A DNA stretch of 38,923 nt from CAYMEV01 sp964389675 [NCBI: uncultured Candidatus Sumerlaeota bacterium] (GCA_964389675.1 CAYMEV010000029.1:1-38923); one strand, 5' to 3'. Positions 9,169-18,098 are shown, counted from the first letter of the stretch. Program-made: numbers and translations. Notes: generated from the letters alone by a model not told the origin.

Positions 9169-10083
9169 CTATCTTTCGTGGATTACTTTATATTTAATGC
9201 GTTTTTGGTACTGGGAAAGAAACAGCCCTGAAATTATAACGATCATTCCGATTATCTTTCTTCCAGAAAATGCTTCACTCAGGAGAAAATAAGCCGAAAC
9301 GGCAGTAATTATCGGTATAATATTTGTAAAGATATTGGTTTTGCTTATTCCTATTTCCCTGATCGAAATGGTAACCAGGATAAATGCAAGAGATGACCCA
9401 AACAAAGCAAGCATTACCAGGTTAAATATTACAACTGCAGGAGGCTGTACAGATAAAGTGTCCCTCCATTCAAAAGCAAGCATGAAGGGAAGAAAATAGA
9501 AGCCCCCGATCATGTTCTGAATGCGTACGATTGTCAAGGGACGGTAACGGTGAGAAAGCTTCTTGGCAACAATGCTGTATCCAATACCTGAAACAACGGC
9601 AAAAAGAAGGAAAAGCAGGCCTTTGGGGGAGGCTTCAAGCCTGGCACCTTTATTTGTTGTAAAAATGGCCAGCCCGGCAAATGACAGTAATAAGCCTCCA
9701 ATATTTAAAGGAGTAAGGCGCTCTTTATAAAAAAGGTAGGCAAAAACAGGGGAAATGACAGGTATAAGTGCTATCATTATTGATGCAAGCGTTGAGGAAA
9801 CCAGAAGAAGCCCGAAACTTTCCCCTATAAAGTAGCAGAAAGGCTCAAGAAAAGCCAGAAGAAAAAAGAAAGGCCAGTCCCTTCTTGCCACCTTTTCTTT
9901 CTTTTTTGATATTTTTGCATAAAGTGTCAGCAGGACTGATGAGATTATCAGTCGGATAAGAAGTGTGGTAAAAGGGCCATAGTACTCAAAGACAATTTTT
10001 GTCCAGACAAATGATATCCCCCAGAAAAACATGGCGGCAAGGGTGCCTGAATAAACAGCAATATCTTTATAAAGCCTTTTCAT
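9169..10083 (-). CDS. EamA/DMT-superfamily transporter
   Basis: The 304-residue protein has about ten hydrophobic segments arranged as two five-helix EamA halves. The first half contains FFWGISFVWTKIVFEYYGPF and the second a similar but diverged repeat ending AYFLLSEAFSGRKIIGMIVI. This two-fold repeat and length are typical of drug/metabolite transporters of the inner membrane, which exchange or export amino acids, nucleosides or other small metabolites. The substrate cannot be read from the sequence. The C-terminus ends with a basic tail (QYQKRIKYKVIHER), consistent with a cytoplasmic end. It stands alone, convergent with the amidohydrolases. Confidence 0.88.
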   Translation of the reverse strand: MKRLYKDIAVYSGTLAAMFFWGISFVWTKIVFEYYGPFTTLLIRLIISSVLLTLYAKISKKKEKVARRDWPFFFLLAFLEPFCYFIGESFGLLLVSSTLASIMIALIPVISPVFAYLFYKERLTPLNIGGLLLSFAGLAIFTTNKGARLEASPKGLLFLLFAVVSGIGYSIVAKKLSHRYRPLTIVRIQNMIGGFYFLPFMLAFEWRDTLSVQPPAVVIFNLVMLALFGSSLAFILVTISIREIGISKTNIFTNIIPIITAVSAYFLLSEAFSGRKIIGMIVIISGLFLSQYQKRIKYKVIHER

Positions 10084-10415
10084 TCAGGGTATTTTAAAGG
10101 GCGATAGAAAGGCGTCAACTATAAAATGAATATCTGGTCCGGTCATGCTTCTACAGATAAGTTATTTACAGTTATACATTTATCGGGATAACAGCAGATA
10201 CGGCAAATTTCTGCGGAAGGTTTTTTATCAGAGATGGCCAAGGCAGAAAAAAAGCCTATAAGAAAAACCATAGTACAATAGTGTGCTAATGCCAATCACC
10301 AAAAGCTTGCAATTTTTATTCTGCTGTATTATCCTCAGGCAAAGGCTTATGAACTGCATCGGGGCATAAAAAGTGCAGGATGCACAAAAAACTTTGAAAT
10401 TGAAGGGGGGATACA
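10084..10415. other. 332-bp gap with no gene seen
   Basis: Divergent intergenic region between the transporter and the GIDE-type protein. I find no coding frame, tRNA-like fold or convincing promoter pair; the only clear element is the G-rich ribosome site (AAGGGGGG) just before the ATG at 10416. Confidence 0.4.
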
Positions 10416-11249
10416 ATGGATTTTATTGCAATAATTACTGGCGTTGGTCTCGGCATTGCATCTTTTTTCCTGCTGAGAATGTCAGGGAAGGAAATGAGCA
10501 ACAAGCGCCAGGTAGCTGATCTTGTGCCAGTAAAGATCAGTGATATTAAACCTGGGCTGGTACTCATCAGCGGGGAAGTAGTATGCAATGACCCTGTAAA
10601 GACACCCTATACGCAGACTTCAGCTGCCTGGTACAGGTATGAAGCGACCCAGCGCCATAAAAGGCAGCAGCAGGCAGGATTTTATGAGGAAAAACTGGCT
10701 GCAGGAGAGCAGATATGCCCATTCATGCTGAAAGATTCTACTGGTGAAATAAATATTGAGGGCAAGGGGATTACAGTTGTTTCATATCCTCATTCCCGCA
10801 TCCTTAAGTCAAAGAGCGGCAGGAGGGCCTCACTTAAGGAGCGGATGAAGAAGCTTAAGGAAATGGATAATGACAGATACCCTGAAGGTGAAAAAAAGCC
10901 CTTTTTCCGCAAAATTGAAGCCGAGGATGCTCCCCTGGATATTCCGGATGATCTTATAGAGCTTTCTCCTGGCTCTCCTGAGATAAAGACCACTCTTAAT
11001 AAGTATTATGAGTTCTGGATACAGCAGAAAGACAATGTCTTCATTGCAGGAACAGCGGTCAAAGATGCAAATGGGAGCAAAATTAAGATCACAAAGGCTG
11101 GGGAAAATACTCCCTTTTTTATGTCATCAAATCATGCTGACCTTAAAGCCAGAGCCTTTCAGAAGAATTTCCTGGTACTGCTGCTTGCAGGTGCCGGTAT
11201 GGCTATTGCAGGGTTTGGCCTTGTCATACATGGTATTGGAATTTTTTAG
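10416..11249 (+). CDS. GIDE/MULE-like membrane protein
   Basis: The 277-residue protein has an N-terminal hydrophobic helix (residues 2-21) and a C-terminal one (about 250-275). Between them is a domain like the GIDE (BAM) region of mitochondrial MULAN/MUL1-type proteins and their bacterial relatives: ISDIKPGLVLISGEV, TPYTQTSAAWYRYEATQ, then CPFMLKDSTGEINIEG. Bacterial members lack a RING finger, as does this one, so no ligase activity is implied. They are integral membrane proteins of unknown function. A charged stretch (about 135-165) splits the domain. A strong ribosome site precedes the ATG. It has no clear operon partner; the next gene, dinB, is convergent. Confidence 0.65.
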   Translation: MDFIAIITGVGLGIASFFLLRMSGKEMSNKRQVADLVPVKISDIKPGLVLISGEVVCNDPVKTPYTQTSAAWYRYEATQRHKRQQQAGFYEEKLAAGEQICPFMLKDSTGEINIEGKGITVVSYPHSRILKSKSGRRASLKERMKKLKEMDNDRYPEGEKKPFFRKIEAEDAPLDIPDDLIELSPGSPEIKTTLNKYYEFWIQQKDNVFIAGTAVKDANGSKIKITKAGENTPFFMSSNHADLKARAFQKNFLVLLLAGAGMAIAGFGLVIHGIGIF

Positions 11250-11292
11250 TAATAAGAGTTTAAGAGAAGGTTGACGGTTGCATGATTTACAT

Positions 11293-12471
11293 TTAGTAGA
11301 TCCGACGGCTTATAGATTTTTTGCCGAATTTTTTCTTTACTTCATCCATTAGCCGGTCCAGCTTTTTCTGCCTGTTCTCTGCTGTGGCCAGCAGGCTGGG
11401 CTGTATGCCATCCTCACTTCCCAAGCCGGATATATGAACTCCTATAAGCCTGAATTTGCGATTGTGATTGTCAAAATGCCCAAATAGCGACAGTGCACAA
11501 TCCTGTATCATTTTTGTCTCATTGGTAGATCGATCAAGTGTTATGCTTCGTGAAAATGTTGTGAAATCCTCAAGGCGAACCTTAATGGAAATGGTTCTGC
11601 CAGCCAGCTTTTCCTTTCGCAGTCTGGCGGCAATGTCCTCAGAAAGTTCAAGGATAATTCTTTCACATTGCCCGCGGTCTGTTATGTCCTCATTGAATGT
11701 TCTTTCCTTGCTTATGGATTTTCTGAGGTTCTTTCTGCTGAGCATTGTTGATATCACCGGACGGTCATCAATCCCATTGGCCATTTCCCAGATGTGCCTG
11801 CCATGTTTGCCCATCCTTTCTTTTATAAGTGAATGCTTCAGAATAATATCCTTTACATAATATATATTCAGTGAATTCAGGTATTCCTGTGATTTTTTGC
11901 CAATACCCCAGAGCTTGTTTATAGGGAGCGGGTACAGAAAATCCTTTTCCTTGCCGGGTTCTACGATAGTAAGGCCATCCGGTTTCTGATAATCGCTGGC
12001 AATCTTTGCAACTGATTTGTTTCCTGCAATGCCAATACTTGCAGTAAGCCCTGTCCTGCTATATATTTTTGCCTTTATCTTCATTCCTATCTCTTGCGGA
12101 TTTCCAAAAAGTGCTTCACAGCCGGTACAGTCCAGGAAAGCCTCATCTATACTGACCTGTTCTACCAGTGGAGAGAAAGAATTGAGGATTTCCATGATCT
12201 CTCTGGATTTTTCAGAATATTTGCTATGCTCAGGGCTGATGTAAATGCCCTTCGGGCATAGCCGATATGCCTTTGAAATAGGCATGGCAGAGTGGATACC
12301 ATATTTTCTCGCTTCATAGTTTGCAGTTGAGACCACACCCCTGCCATGGCCTTCTTTTGGGTCACTGCCTATAATGACAGGCTTCCCTTTTAATTCAGGC
12401 CTGCCCAGTTCCTCCACTGCTGCAAAGAAGGCGTCCATATCAACATGTACGATTATGCGCTTTATGTTCAT
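11293..12471 (-). CDS. dinB: DNA polymerase IV (Y-family translesion polymerase)
   Basis: The 392-residue protein has the full Y-family layout and usual length. The catalytic metal ligands are D11 (HVDMDAFFAAVE) and D109/E110 (SIDEAFLD). STANYEARKYGI is the fingers motif, SIGIAGNKSVAKIASDYQKP follows in the palm, and KLWGIGKK begins the helix-hairpin-helix DNA-binding region. The little-finger domain is at about 240-360. The C-terminus (KKKFGKKSISRRIY) does not form a recognisable beta-clamp-binding pentapeptide. It copies past damaged DNA with low fidelity, which could add to mutability, though it is not specifically known to change repeat tracts. I see no LexA-type operator upstream. It is monocistronic, with 125 bp to the upstream phosphatase gene. 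Confidence 0.96.
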   Translation of the reverse strand: MNIKRIIVHVDMDAFFAAVEELGRPELKGKPVIIGSDPKEGHGRGVVSTANYEARKYGIHSAMPISKAYRLCPKGIYISPEHSKYSEKSREIMEILNSFSPLVEQVSIDEAFLDCTGCEALFGNPQEIGMKIKAKIYSRTGLTASIGIAGNKSVAKIASDYQKPDGLTIVEPGKEKDFLYPLPINKLWGIGKKSQEYLNSLNIYYVKDIILKHSLIKERMGKHGRHIWEMANGIDDRPVISTMLSRKNLRKSISKERTFNEDITDRGQCERIILELSEDIAARLRKEKLAGRTISIKVRLEDFTTFSRSITLDRSTNETKMIQDCALSLFGHFDNHNRKFRLIGVHISGLGSEDGIQPSLLATAENRQKKLDRLMDEVKKKFGKKSISRRIY

Positions 12472-12596
12472 TGTATAAATTATCTTTTAGAATGCTTCAT
12501 AATTAATTTTATAACTATAGTGATACAGGCAAAAGAAAAATTTAATGCCTGTAATTTCAATTAGTTCATTCAGAAAAAAAACAGGCAATCCCATTA

Positions 12597-13706
12597 TTAC
12601 TTTAATGGAGGGGAAAAGATACCCTTATATAAGGATTCCCCGTAAAAAGAAGGGTCTACATCTTTATCCATCCCAAAAATATCGAACAGGGTCGGAGTGA
12701 TTGATGAGAGTTTTGCCTGCTCTTTAAGGTTTCCAATGACATAATATCTGTTTGCAACAATCCAGATGTCTTTTGTGTCAGCACATGTATGGTGATGTCC
12801 AGTGCCTCCTTCTTCAAAACCATGATCAGTAGTTACTATTATTATGGTCTTTGAATATATATCATGAAATTCCAGTCTGCTGACTATTTCACCCAAAGCA
12901 GAGTCAAGGCGGATCAGTGCATTGCTATACTGGTCTGAATCTTCTCCTGACCAGTGCCCAGTAAAATCAGGATCTTTGTAATGAGCAAACAGGAAAAAGG
13001 AATAATTATTGTAATTATCCAGAAATGCCAGGATATTTATATTTTCAATTTCAGTTTCATCAGTTGATAAAAAACAGACATCCATTGCTCCGGCATCATT
13101 CAGCCCGCATAGTCCATGCCTGCTGCAGGCCCAGAACGGCATGGCATTAATAAATGCAGGCGTCGGAAAAAAAGGTGTGTCCTTGCCTGTTATCATACCT
13201 GTCCTGACATGAGGTTTCTGCTCTCTCAGCCTTTCGAAAAATGTATATCCCTCAGGGACAGGATTGGGGCCCAGCTGGCCGTAGCATTTAAGGGGGGACC
13301 CGGAAGGGCAGATCTCCGGACAGTCATTTTCTTTCAGCTCAGTGGCAATTGTATTTGCATGATTCTTCTGTATGGGGAAATTATAACCTGTAAGCATTGT
13401 AGCGTGAGCTGGGCCGGTCTCTGTGTGAATGGATACCCCGTCATTGAAGCATCCGCTGTTTTCAGTATCTATAACTGAATCTCTCCATATCCCGGCATCA
13501 ATCATTATCTGCAGATTCGGAAGCTGTCCCTGTAAAAGCATCTCCTGGACATGGCTTCTCTGTGCACCGTCCCAGACTATCAGGATGACGCGCCTGGCAG
13601 GCTGAACAGGGCTCCTGCAGATATCTTCGGCCAGGAAGCTAAATGATTGAATCATGATGATCAAGGCAGTTATGACTGTATTTTTTATTTTATGCATAGC
13701 AGGCAA
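12597..13706 (-). CDS. exported alkaline-phosphatase-superfamily hydrolase
   Basis: The 369-residue protein has an N-terminal hydrophobic signal (NTVITALIIMIQSFSFLA) and then the metal-binding core of the alkaline phosphatase/phosphodiesterase superfamily. VILIVWDGAQ supplies the first Asp (D46), TETGPAHATMLTGY the probable nucleophile T97, FAHYKDPDFTGHWSG the middle Asp/His set, and VTTDHGFEEGGTGHHH the late Asp-His-His set. A Thr nucleophile points to a phosphodiesterase/nucleotide-pyrophosphatase type rather than a sulfatase, which would need a Cys or Ser for formylglycine. Several Cys residues (CFNDG, CPEICP, CSRHGLCG) suggest disulfides in the periplasm. The start could also be the Met at residue 4. 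The substrate is unknown. Confidence 0.85.
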   Translation of the reverse strand: MPAMHKIKNTVITALIIMIQSFSFLAEDICRSPVQPARRVILIVWDGAQRSHVQEMLLQGQLPNLQIMIDAGIWRDSVIDTENSGCFNDGVSIHTETGPAHATMLTGYNFPIQKNHANTIATELKENDCPEICPSGSPLKCYGQLGPNPVPEGYTFFERLREQKPHVRTGMITGKDTPFFPTPAFINAMPFWACSRHGLCGLNDAGAMDVCFLSTDETEIENINILAFLDNYNNYSFFLFAHYKDPDFTGHWSGEDSDQYSNALIRLDSALGEIVSRLEFHDIYSKTIIIVTTDHGFEEGGTGHHHTCADTKDIWIVANRYYVIGNLKEQAKLSSITPTLFDIFGMDKDVDPSFYGESLYKGIFSPPLK

Positions 13707-13795
13707 ACCTTCCTATATTATAGATTATATATCCGGCTCATATTTTATAAAGCATAATTTTATCTTGGAAGAATTTTACATTACATGAATTCTGA

Positions 13796-13801
13796 TATAA
13801 T
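13796..13801 (+). promoter_or_regulatory. -10 box very close to the next start codon
   Basis: A perfect TATAAT ends 11 bases before the ATG at 13813. If used, transcription would start only a few bases ahead of the ATG. No ribosome site is visible, so the transcript may be effectively leaderless. No good -35 box is seen at the usual distance. Confidence 0.4.
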
Positions 13802-13812
13802 ATACCAGTATT

Positions 13813-14283
13813 ATGAGCAAAAGAGAATTCCATTCAGTCCTGGATCAGCTTATGGGCGATACTAAAGCCTTTGCTGGAGGCTCTCTGGACAGCCCTGTAG
13901 TGCTCTATCGCCACAAAAGATGGCATATGATCGGTATTGGCAACCGGATCGACTTTGAAATGAAAATAAAAAGAGCAATACTTAGCGTTCATTTCATGTC
14001 AAAGGCCCGGGGTGAGAAAATGGTAGAGGAATGGATGCCTTACAGATATGTAAAGCCGTACAGCGAGGTGATGCCGGAATTTTATAAGGAGGTTGAATCA
14101 AAGGTTCTTCCAACAGCAGACCATTACCGTCCTTTGATTAGAGCAGGGCTGGTCTGCCTTATTGCTGGATACACTACAGATACACTTCACAGAATGGAAA
14201 TGGAAAGTGTGGACAGGATGATTTCCTGCTTAAGTATTATAATGGATAAGTGCCCGATCGGGCCTTATCTGCGTTTTAAATAG
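13813..14283 (+). CDS. protein of unknown function
   Basis: I do not recognise this 156-residue protein. It has no signal peptide and is probably soluble. Visible features are a basic, aromatic stretch (VVLYRHKRWHMIGIGNRI), a conserved-looking HFMSKARGEKMVEEWMPYRY segment, and a C-terminal hydrophobic helix with two Cys (ISCLSIIMDKCP). Codon use looks like that of the neighbouring housekeeping genes. Its last 60 bases are repeated exactly at 18550-18609, where the rest of the gene is missing; this marks the left breakpoint of the tandem duplication. The spacing between the -10 box and the ATG suggests a leaderless transcript. Confidence 0.7.
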   Translation: MSKREFHSVLDQLMGDTKAFAGGSLDSPVVLYRHKRWHMIGIGNRIDFEMKIKRAILSVHFMSKARGEKMVEEWMPYRYVKPYSEVMPEFYKEVESKVLPTADHYRPLIRAGLVCLIAGYTTDTLHRMEMESVDRMISCLSIIMDKCPIGPYLRFK

Positions 14284-14550
14284 AAGCCAAAGGCCTTTAA
14301 AAATAATAAGTAATTGCTGGTAATGCTTTTATTAAGATCACTTTTCCAGGGTTAAGGGAGCGGAATCATTATCCAGGCTTTATATGGATGAAACCGCTCC
14401 ATGTGTCTAAAAACAGCACAATTCAAAAATAATATTGATTAATTATTTAAGCTTTTCTTAAAATTGTGCCCAGGCAAATATGGTGCATGAAATTCCTCTA
14501 ATGATGATGATCCTCTTCAGATTCTTCAAAAGTCTTATGTATTGTGCCGG
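14224..14550. repeat. 327-bp direct repeat, copy A
   Basis: Base-for-base identical to 18550-18876 (offset 4326 throughout, no indels). It contains the 3' end of the unknown gene at 13813, a noncoding stretch, and the 3' end of a cupin gene on the minus strand. Two inverted repeats lie inside: GGAGCGG/CCGCTCC (about 14356-14401, with an inner ATCCA/TGGAT stem) and GCACAATT/AATTGTGC (14416-14469). Both lie between convergent gene ends and may act as terminators. Confidence 0.97.
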
Positions 14551-14665
14551 CAGGGATTAATACGATTCAGTCGTCTGATACCTCCTTTAATACTCCTGGA
14601 ATATGAAGAGACCAGGTTTAAAACAGATCTCATTGTTTTTTTCATATGGTGATCTTATCGGGTTA
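14470..14665. pseudogene. collapsed remnants of cupin, flavodoxin-like and GyrI-like genes
   Basis: This stretch strings together short diverged copies of intact genes found 4-6 kb to the right. 14470-14550 equals the cupin 3' end. 14551-14590 matches 18958-18997 after an 81-bp deletion, with several substitutions. 14588-14630 matches 19691-19733, inside the flavodoxin-like gene (about 85% identical by eye). 14631-14665 resembles 20778-20812, just after the GyrI-like gene. The order is the same as in the intact block, so this is that block after large internal deletions. Confidence 0.75.
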
Positions 14666-14685
14666 GGTTTTTCTCAAGGTACTTA

Positions 14686-16560
14686 TCAGTTTATATAGAA
14701 ATTTATAGTTTTTGATATATTTCTCTCATCATAATTAAAATCAAGCCGTTTTTTGTCCAGTAAAACACTTGATTTATAAAGCATTACTTCCATGCCGTCC
14801 CAGGGTGATAGCTTATTGATATAATATTTCAGAAGGCCGTCTTCGTAAGAATATAATTCTAATTTTAATATATTCCCCGGTACATCAAGCATGACTTCAA
14901 TATCAGATTTATCAGAGTCAGTAAATACATTCACTGTTAATTCATTGCCGTCTGCAATGATAAGCCTGCCGAGATCTCCACTACTTCTTAGATCAATACC
15001 CGGATACCTTGTTAATACATATGAATCATGATAGAGATATATCTCATATTCGTCAGGAATTAACCCCTGGTCTTTATTGATGTAGAATTCCCCTTTCTCA
15101 TCTGTTGTTACCCGTATCAGGGATGCAAACATCTTTCCAAAGTCCAAATAATCTTTTACAAACCGCAGATCACCCTTGGCCTGCAATCCTATTAAAACAC
15201 GGAAATCCCGGTATGATCCGGCATAGCCGAAAATAACTCTTGTATCGGGAACAGGTTTATTGTTTGTATCGACAATATACCCTTGAGCCTCTATACCCTG
15301 CTGAAAATAGATATCTCCAACATATAAAAACTGATCCTCAGTTTTGATTTTCCTGATTATTTTATCATCAAAATAATATCTGTATGACAGAGCAGACTCT
15401 GAACCAGGCTCTTTCAGGATCAAATCAGCATAAAGCCTGTCATTTCTGAGATTATGATCCATTATGCCAATATTCTCTGTAGGATTGGGTCCTGGAATTA
15501 TGAAATAACCGTTGTAATCCGTTTCATACCATTTATCTGAAAAAATATAGTTATTAAATTCATTGTATGCAGAATCTAAAGCTGTATACTCGTAATAATA
15601 GTATATTTCAGCTTTTATCAGTGCAGGAAACCGGATATCCCTGTTTGATACCCTTCCATGGATGCCGAATTGCTCTTCAATATATATATCATGTGCCTCC
15701 TCTGAAACAAATAGATCATATGTCAAGGTTCTCCTCGAAAAGGGATCCCTGACAAGAATACAGAATTCCTCTGAATTTAATTCCTCAGGAACAGAAAATA
15801 AAAACCTGTTTCCGTAAAAGCTTTTTATCTGCATATCTTTCAGATCGCCTGTATCTTGATACAGGCATAACTTTACATGTCCTGCAGTTGGCTGATGGCT
15901 GCTTTTTTCAAATAGAATAGATCCGTATATGCTGTTCTTTTTGACAAGGTAAACGGATTTGAAATCACTAAATAAATATTCTGCTAACCTGTTCTGAGGT
16001 GATATCGTTTCAAAATCATGTTCTGATGAAAATATCATTTCCTTTTCATATATATCAGGGCCGCTTATATTAATCTTATATCGGTACTCAGGATTAATAT
16101 GGTTCAAAGTTACAACTGCAGAGTAATTATGTGTTATCTGACATATCTCGATATATTCCTCCATTCCGGGAATATAGCAGAAAAGTTCAATATGTATGCC
16201 GGGAATCGGGGTACTGATCCAGTCTAATGCAAAAAATTCAATTGATCTATCTGAAAAGGTTATATCTATCTTATCTCCCGGCGACTTTATATTTTTATAA
16301 TAAACACCCTGACCCTGGATTGCAATGAAGATATCATTGATATTCATTTCTGGAATTCTTATATTAGATAATCCTTCAGTGGAATATGTTTCAGGTTCGA
16401 TTATTTCCTGCCATATAATCTGCCATGATTCTTTATATGTATTATAAGAATAGAGGTATAAGTGCAGGTTTTCCTGTGAAGCATATGAATCTGGATTAAT
16501 AATTCCACTGGCTGAAATGATTATTAGAAAAATAAGAAGGTGTTTAAACATAGTTTTCAT
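14686..16560 (-). CDS. exported beta-sandwich protein with carboxypeptidase-regulatory-like modules, cassette 1
   Basis: The 624-residue protein has a signal peptide (HLLIFLIIISASGII). After an N-terminal domain (about 30-190) come at least three beta-rich modules, each opening with a 'G.v' strand: SIYGSILFEKSSHQPTAGHV, FGIHGRVSNRDIRFPALIKA and GIEAQGYIVDTNNKPVPDTR. The last continues to TDEKGEFYI, typical of carboxypeptidase-regulatory-like or Cna-B-type domains found in surface-exposed and extracellular proteins. No catalytic motif, sortase signal or C-terminal anchor is visible. It is the last gene of the cassette and starts one base after the stop of the gene before it. The cassette 2 counterpart is about 40% identical in the middle, so the two have diverged strongly. 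It has no G-tract of its own. The function is unknown; a surface adhesin or scaffold is an inference. Confidence 0.8.
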   Translation of the reverse strand: MKTMFKHLLIFLIIISASGIINPDSYASQENLHLYLYSYNTYKESWQIIWQEIIEPETYSTEGLSNIRIPEMNINDIFIAIQGQGVYYKNIKSPGDKIDITFSDRSIEFFALDWISTPIPGIHIELFCYIPGMEEYIEICQITHNYSAVVTLNHINPEYRYKINISGPDIYEKEMIFSSEHDFETISPQNRLAEYLFSDFKSVYLVKKNSIYGSILFEKSSHQPTAGHVKLCLYQDTGDLKDMQIKSFYGNRFLFSVPEELNSEEFCILVRDPFSRRTLTYDLFVSEEAHDIYIEEQFGIHGRVSNRDIRFPALIKAEIYYYYEYTALDSAYNEFNNYIFSDKWYETDYNGYFIIPGPNPTENIGIMDHNLRNDRLYADLILKEPGSESALSYRYYFDDKIIRKIKTEDQFLYVGDIYFQQGIEAQGYIVDTNNKPVPDTRVIFGYAGSYRDFRVLIGLQAKGDLRFVKDYLDFGKMFASLIRVTTDEKGEFYINKDQGLIPDEYEIYLYHDSYVLTRYPGIDLRSSGDLGRLIIADGNELTVNVFTDSDKSDIEVMLDVPGNILKLELYSYEDGLLKYYINKLSPWDGMEVMLYKSSVLLDKKRLDFNYDERNISKTINFYIN

Positions 16561-16561
16561 A

Positions 16562-17608
16562 TTACTTTACCTCCCTGGTAATATGCAATATATTATCAGA
16601 AACCTTTGAAGAAAGAAATGCCCATTTATAAATCTGGCACATTATATCAGGATATTCTGACTGAAAATGCCTGAGAATTATAAGATTAATATTTTTTTTA
16701 TCATCGTTATTTAAATTAATGTCAGTAGTATAATTTTTTACATAAAGATCATATAATCTTTCAAAATGAGCAGTTCTGGAATTAACAATCAATGATGCAG
16801 GATCATTATACCAAAGATAAAACTGATTATTCTCCAGATATGTTTCTTCAATATATATTAGCATATCGACAGTATCCATGTCCAGTCTCTTCATTTGCTT
16901 TTTGCATGGGCTGGAATCTTGTTCAATCTCTATTGGCATTATGAAGGAGCCAACTGTAATATACCTTTTTTGTCTGGCTTCTCTAAGTATTCTCGTTACC
17001 AGGAACCCATCATAAATTTTTATCCCGTACTGAGGCATTCCTTCTCTGGCATTGTCAAAAATTTCTTCAAATGTGGAATAGTCTGTTTCTATTACTTTAT
17101 CAAGGCTGCTTTTGAGTATTTTTACATTAACATTAGCATCAGATTTATCTCTATAAGCATTGGCTCCGGTTTTAAGAAAATCATCTGAAGATAACCATTG
17201 TTGCCCATTATAAGAAATTATTAAATCATAGGGATTAACCTTATCATCTATTTCAGAGAATATAGGAATATAATTATCCGTAAATAAATCACTCTCAAAG
17301 TTATTAAAATTAATTATCAGCCCTGCTGGAATAGCCTCAACCTGAATGGATTCAAAATAAACTTTGGCATCCTCTTTGAAAAAATGATTAATATTTTCAG
17401 CAATCTTTGCCAGATCTATATCCAGATAATCATATACATCAGAATCAGTTTCCATATGAAGAATCTTCTTAAGCTCCAATCTACAATCAGCAAATGTAGC
17501 AGCAGCAGAATTCTTTGCTGTATCCTTATTTTCAGCTGAAATTAGTGTGCTTTCCTGAAGAGACAAGCTCATTAAACAAAGAAATATTGTTATTTTAATT
17601 ACTTTCAT
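16562..17608 (-). CDS. exported protein of unknown family, cassette 1
   Basis: About 348 residues from the start chosen here. I do not recognise the family. The ATG at 17608 gives a normal signal peptide (MKVIKITIFLCLMSLSLQES) that lines up with the cassette 2 paralog. An ATG at 17638 is possible and would overlap the upstream gene by 11 bases. Segments conserved between the two paralogs are VNPYDLIISYNG..W.S.DDF.KTG..AY, VKILKSSLDK..ET and YGI.I..GFL.T. The conserved VNP...YNG.W region suggests a folded binding domain rather than low-complexity filler. There is no membrane anchor, and the second half carries a pair of Cys. It sits between the Cys-rich protein and the beta-sandwich protein in one transcription unit. 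Confidence 0.75.
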   Translation of the reverse strand: MKVIKITIFLCLMSLSLQESTLISAENKDTAKNSAAATFADCRLELKKILHMETDSDVYDYLDIDLAKIAENINHFFKEDAKVYFESIQVEAIPAGLIINFNNFESDLFTDNYIPIFSEIDDKVNPYDLIISYNGQQWLSSDDFLKTGANAYRDKSDANVNVKILKSSLDKVIETDYSTFEEIFDNAREGMPQYGIKIYDGFLVTRILREARQKRYITVGSFIMPIEIEQDSSPCKKQMKRLDMDTVDMLIYIEETYLENNQFYLWYNDPASLIVNSRTAHFERLYDLYVKNYTTDINLNNDDKKNINLIILRHFQSEYPDIMCQIYKWAFLSSKVSDNILHITREVK

Positions 17609-17627
17609 TTCTTTAGGGTTCCAATTA

Positions 17628-18098
17628 TTATCTATCATCTTGTTGATAGCAACAGGGGCCTATAACCCGAGGATAGTATAAAACACACATAATACTAACA
17701 ATAGGTCCGGTTGGCTGTAGTATTTCTAGATGATAATCACAGCTTTCACAAGAACTGCCGGGGTCTGCAGGAACACACACTTGGCCCCATTGACAAACTC
17801 CGGGATCATTTGAATGTATAGAAACCCTGGTATAAAGGCAATTACCGACAACATGAAAGTATGGGCAAGAATCAATAGTAGGACAAGTGCCATCATAGAT
17901 CCTACCCTTTATCCGATTCTCTGAATGCTCTTCATAGATTGATGAAGAATAGATATCATCGGTATTATCTCTAGATTCTTCAATTATGTCTATGTCATCA
18001 ATACCAGAGTCTTTTGTTTCCTTTGAATAATTATCTGCTAAAAATAATAGTAGTATTAGCATTGTAGTTAAGCAGCATATTCGAATTAACTTTATCAT
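17628..18098 (-). CDS. small Cys-rich exported protein, first gene of cassette 1
   Basis: The 156-residue protein has a hydrophobic N-terminus (CCLTTMLILLLFLAD), an acidic Asp/Glu/Ser linker (about 30-65), and a C-terminal domain with ten cysteines, including GTCPTIDSCPYFH, SSCESCDYHLE and GPCCYQQ. Such a domain is expected to be disulfide-stapled and extracytoplasmic. The pattern CESC.Y ... YPR ... CC is shared with the intact Cys-rich gene of cassette 2 and its broken neighbour, so all three belong to one family that I cannot name. AAAGGAG lies eight bases before the ATG. It is first after the G10 promoter, with a leader of about 30 bases, so it would be most directly affected by promoter switching. 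Confidence 0.8.
   Translation of the reverse strand: MIKLIRICCLTTMLILLLFLADNYSKETKDSGIDDIDIIEESRDNTDDIYSSSIYEEHSENRIKGRIYDGTCPTIDSCPYFHVVGNCLYTRVSIHSNDPGVCQWGQVCVPADPGSSCESCDYHLEILQPTGPIVSIMCVLYYPRVIGPCCYQQDDR

Noticed and set aside
10400-10411. G6 run before the GIDE-type gene as another phase switch
   Set aside because: Six G is short for slippage-based switching and is explained by a strong ribosome site.
11008-11274. Plus-strand frame overlapping the end of the GIDE-type gene
   Set aside because: Shadow in another frame of a gene with clear domain similarity; no ribosome site.
12472-12596. LexA operator before dinB
   Set aside because: No CTGT-N8-ACAG or related palindrome found upstream of dinB.
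14356-14469. Treating the inverted repeats within the 327-bp repeat as a MITE
   Set aside because: The repeat boundaries do not coincide with the inverted repeats, there is no target-site duplication, and the tandem duplication explains the two copies.
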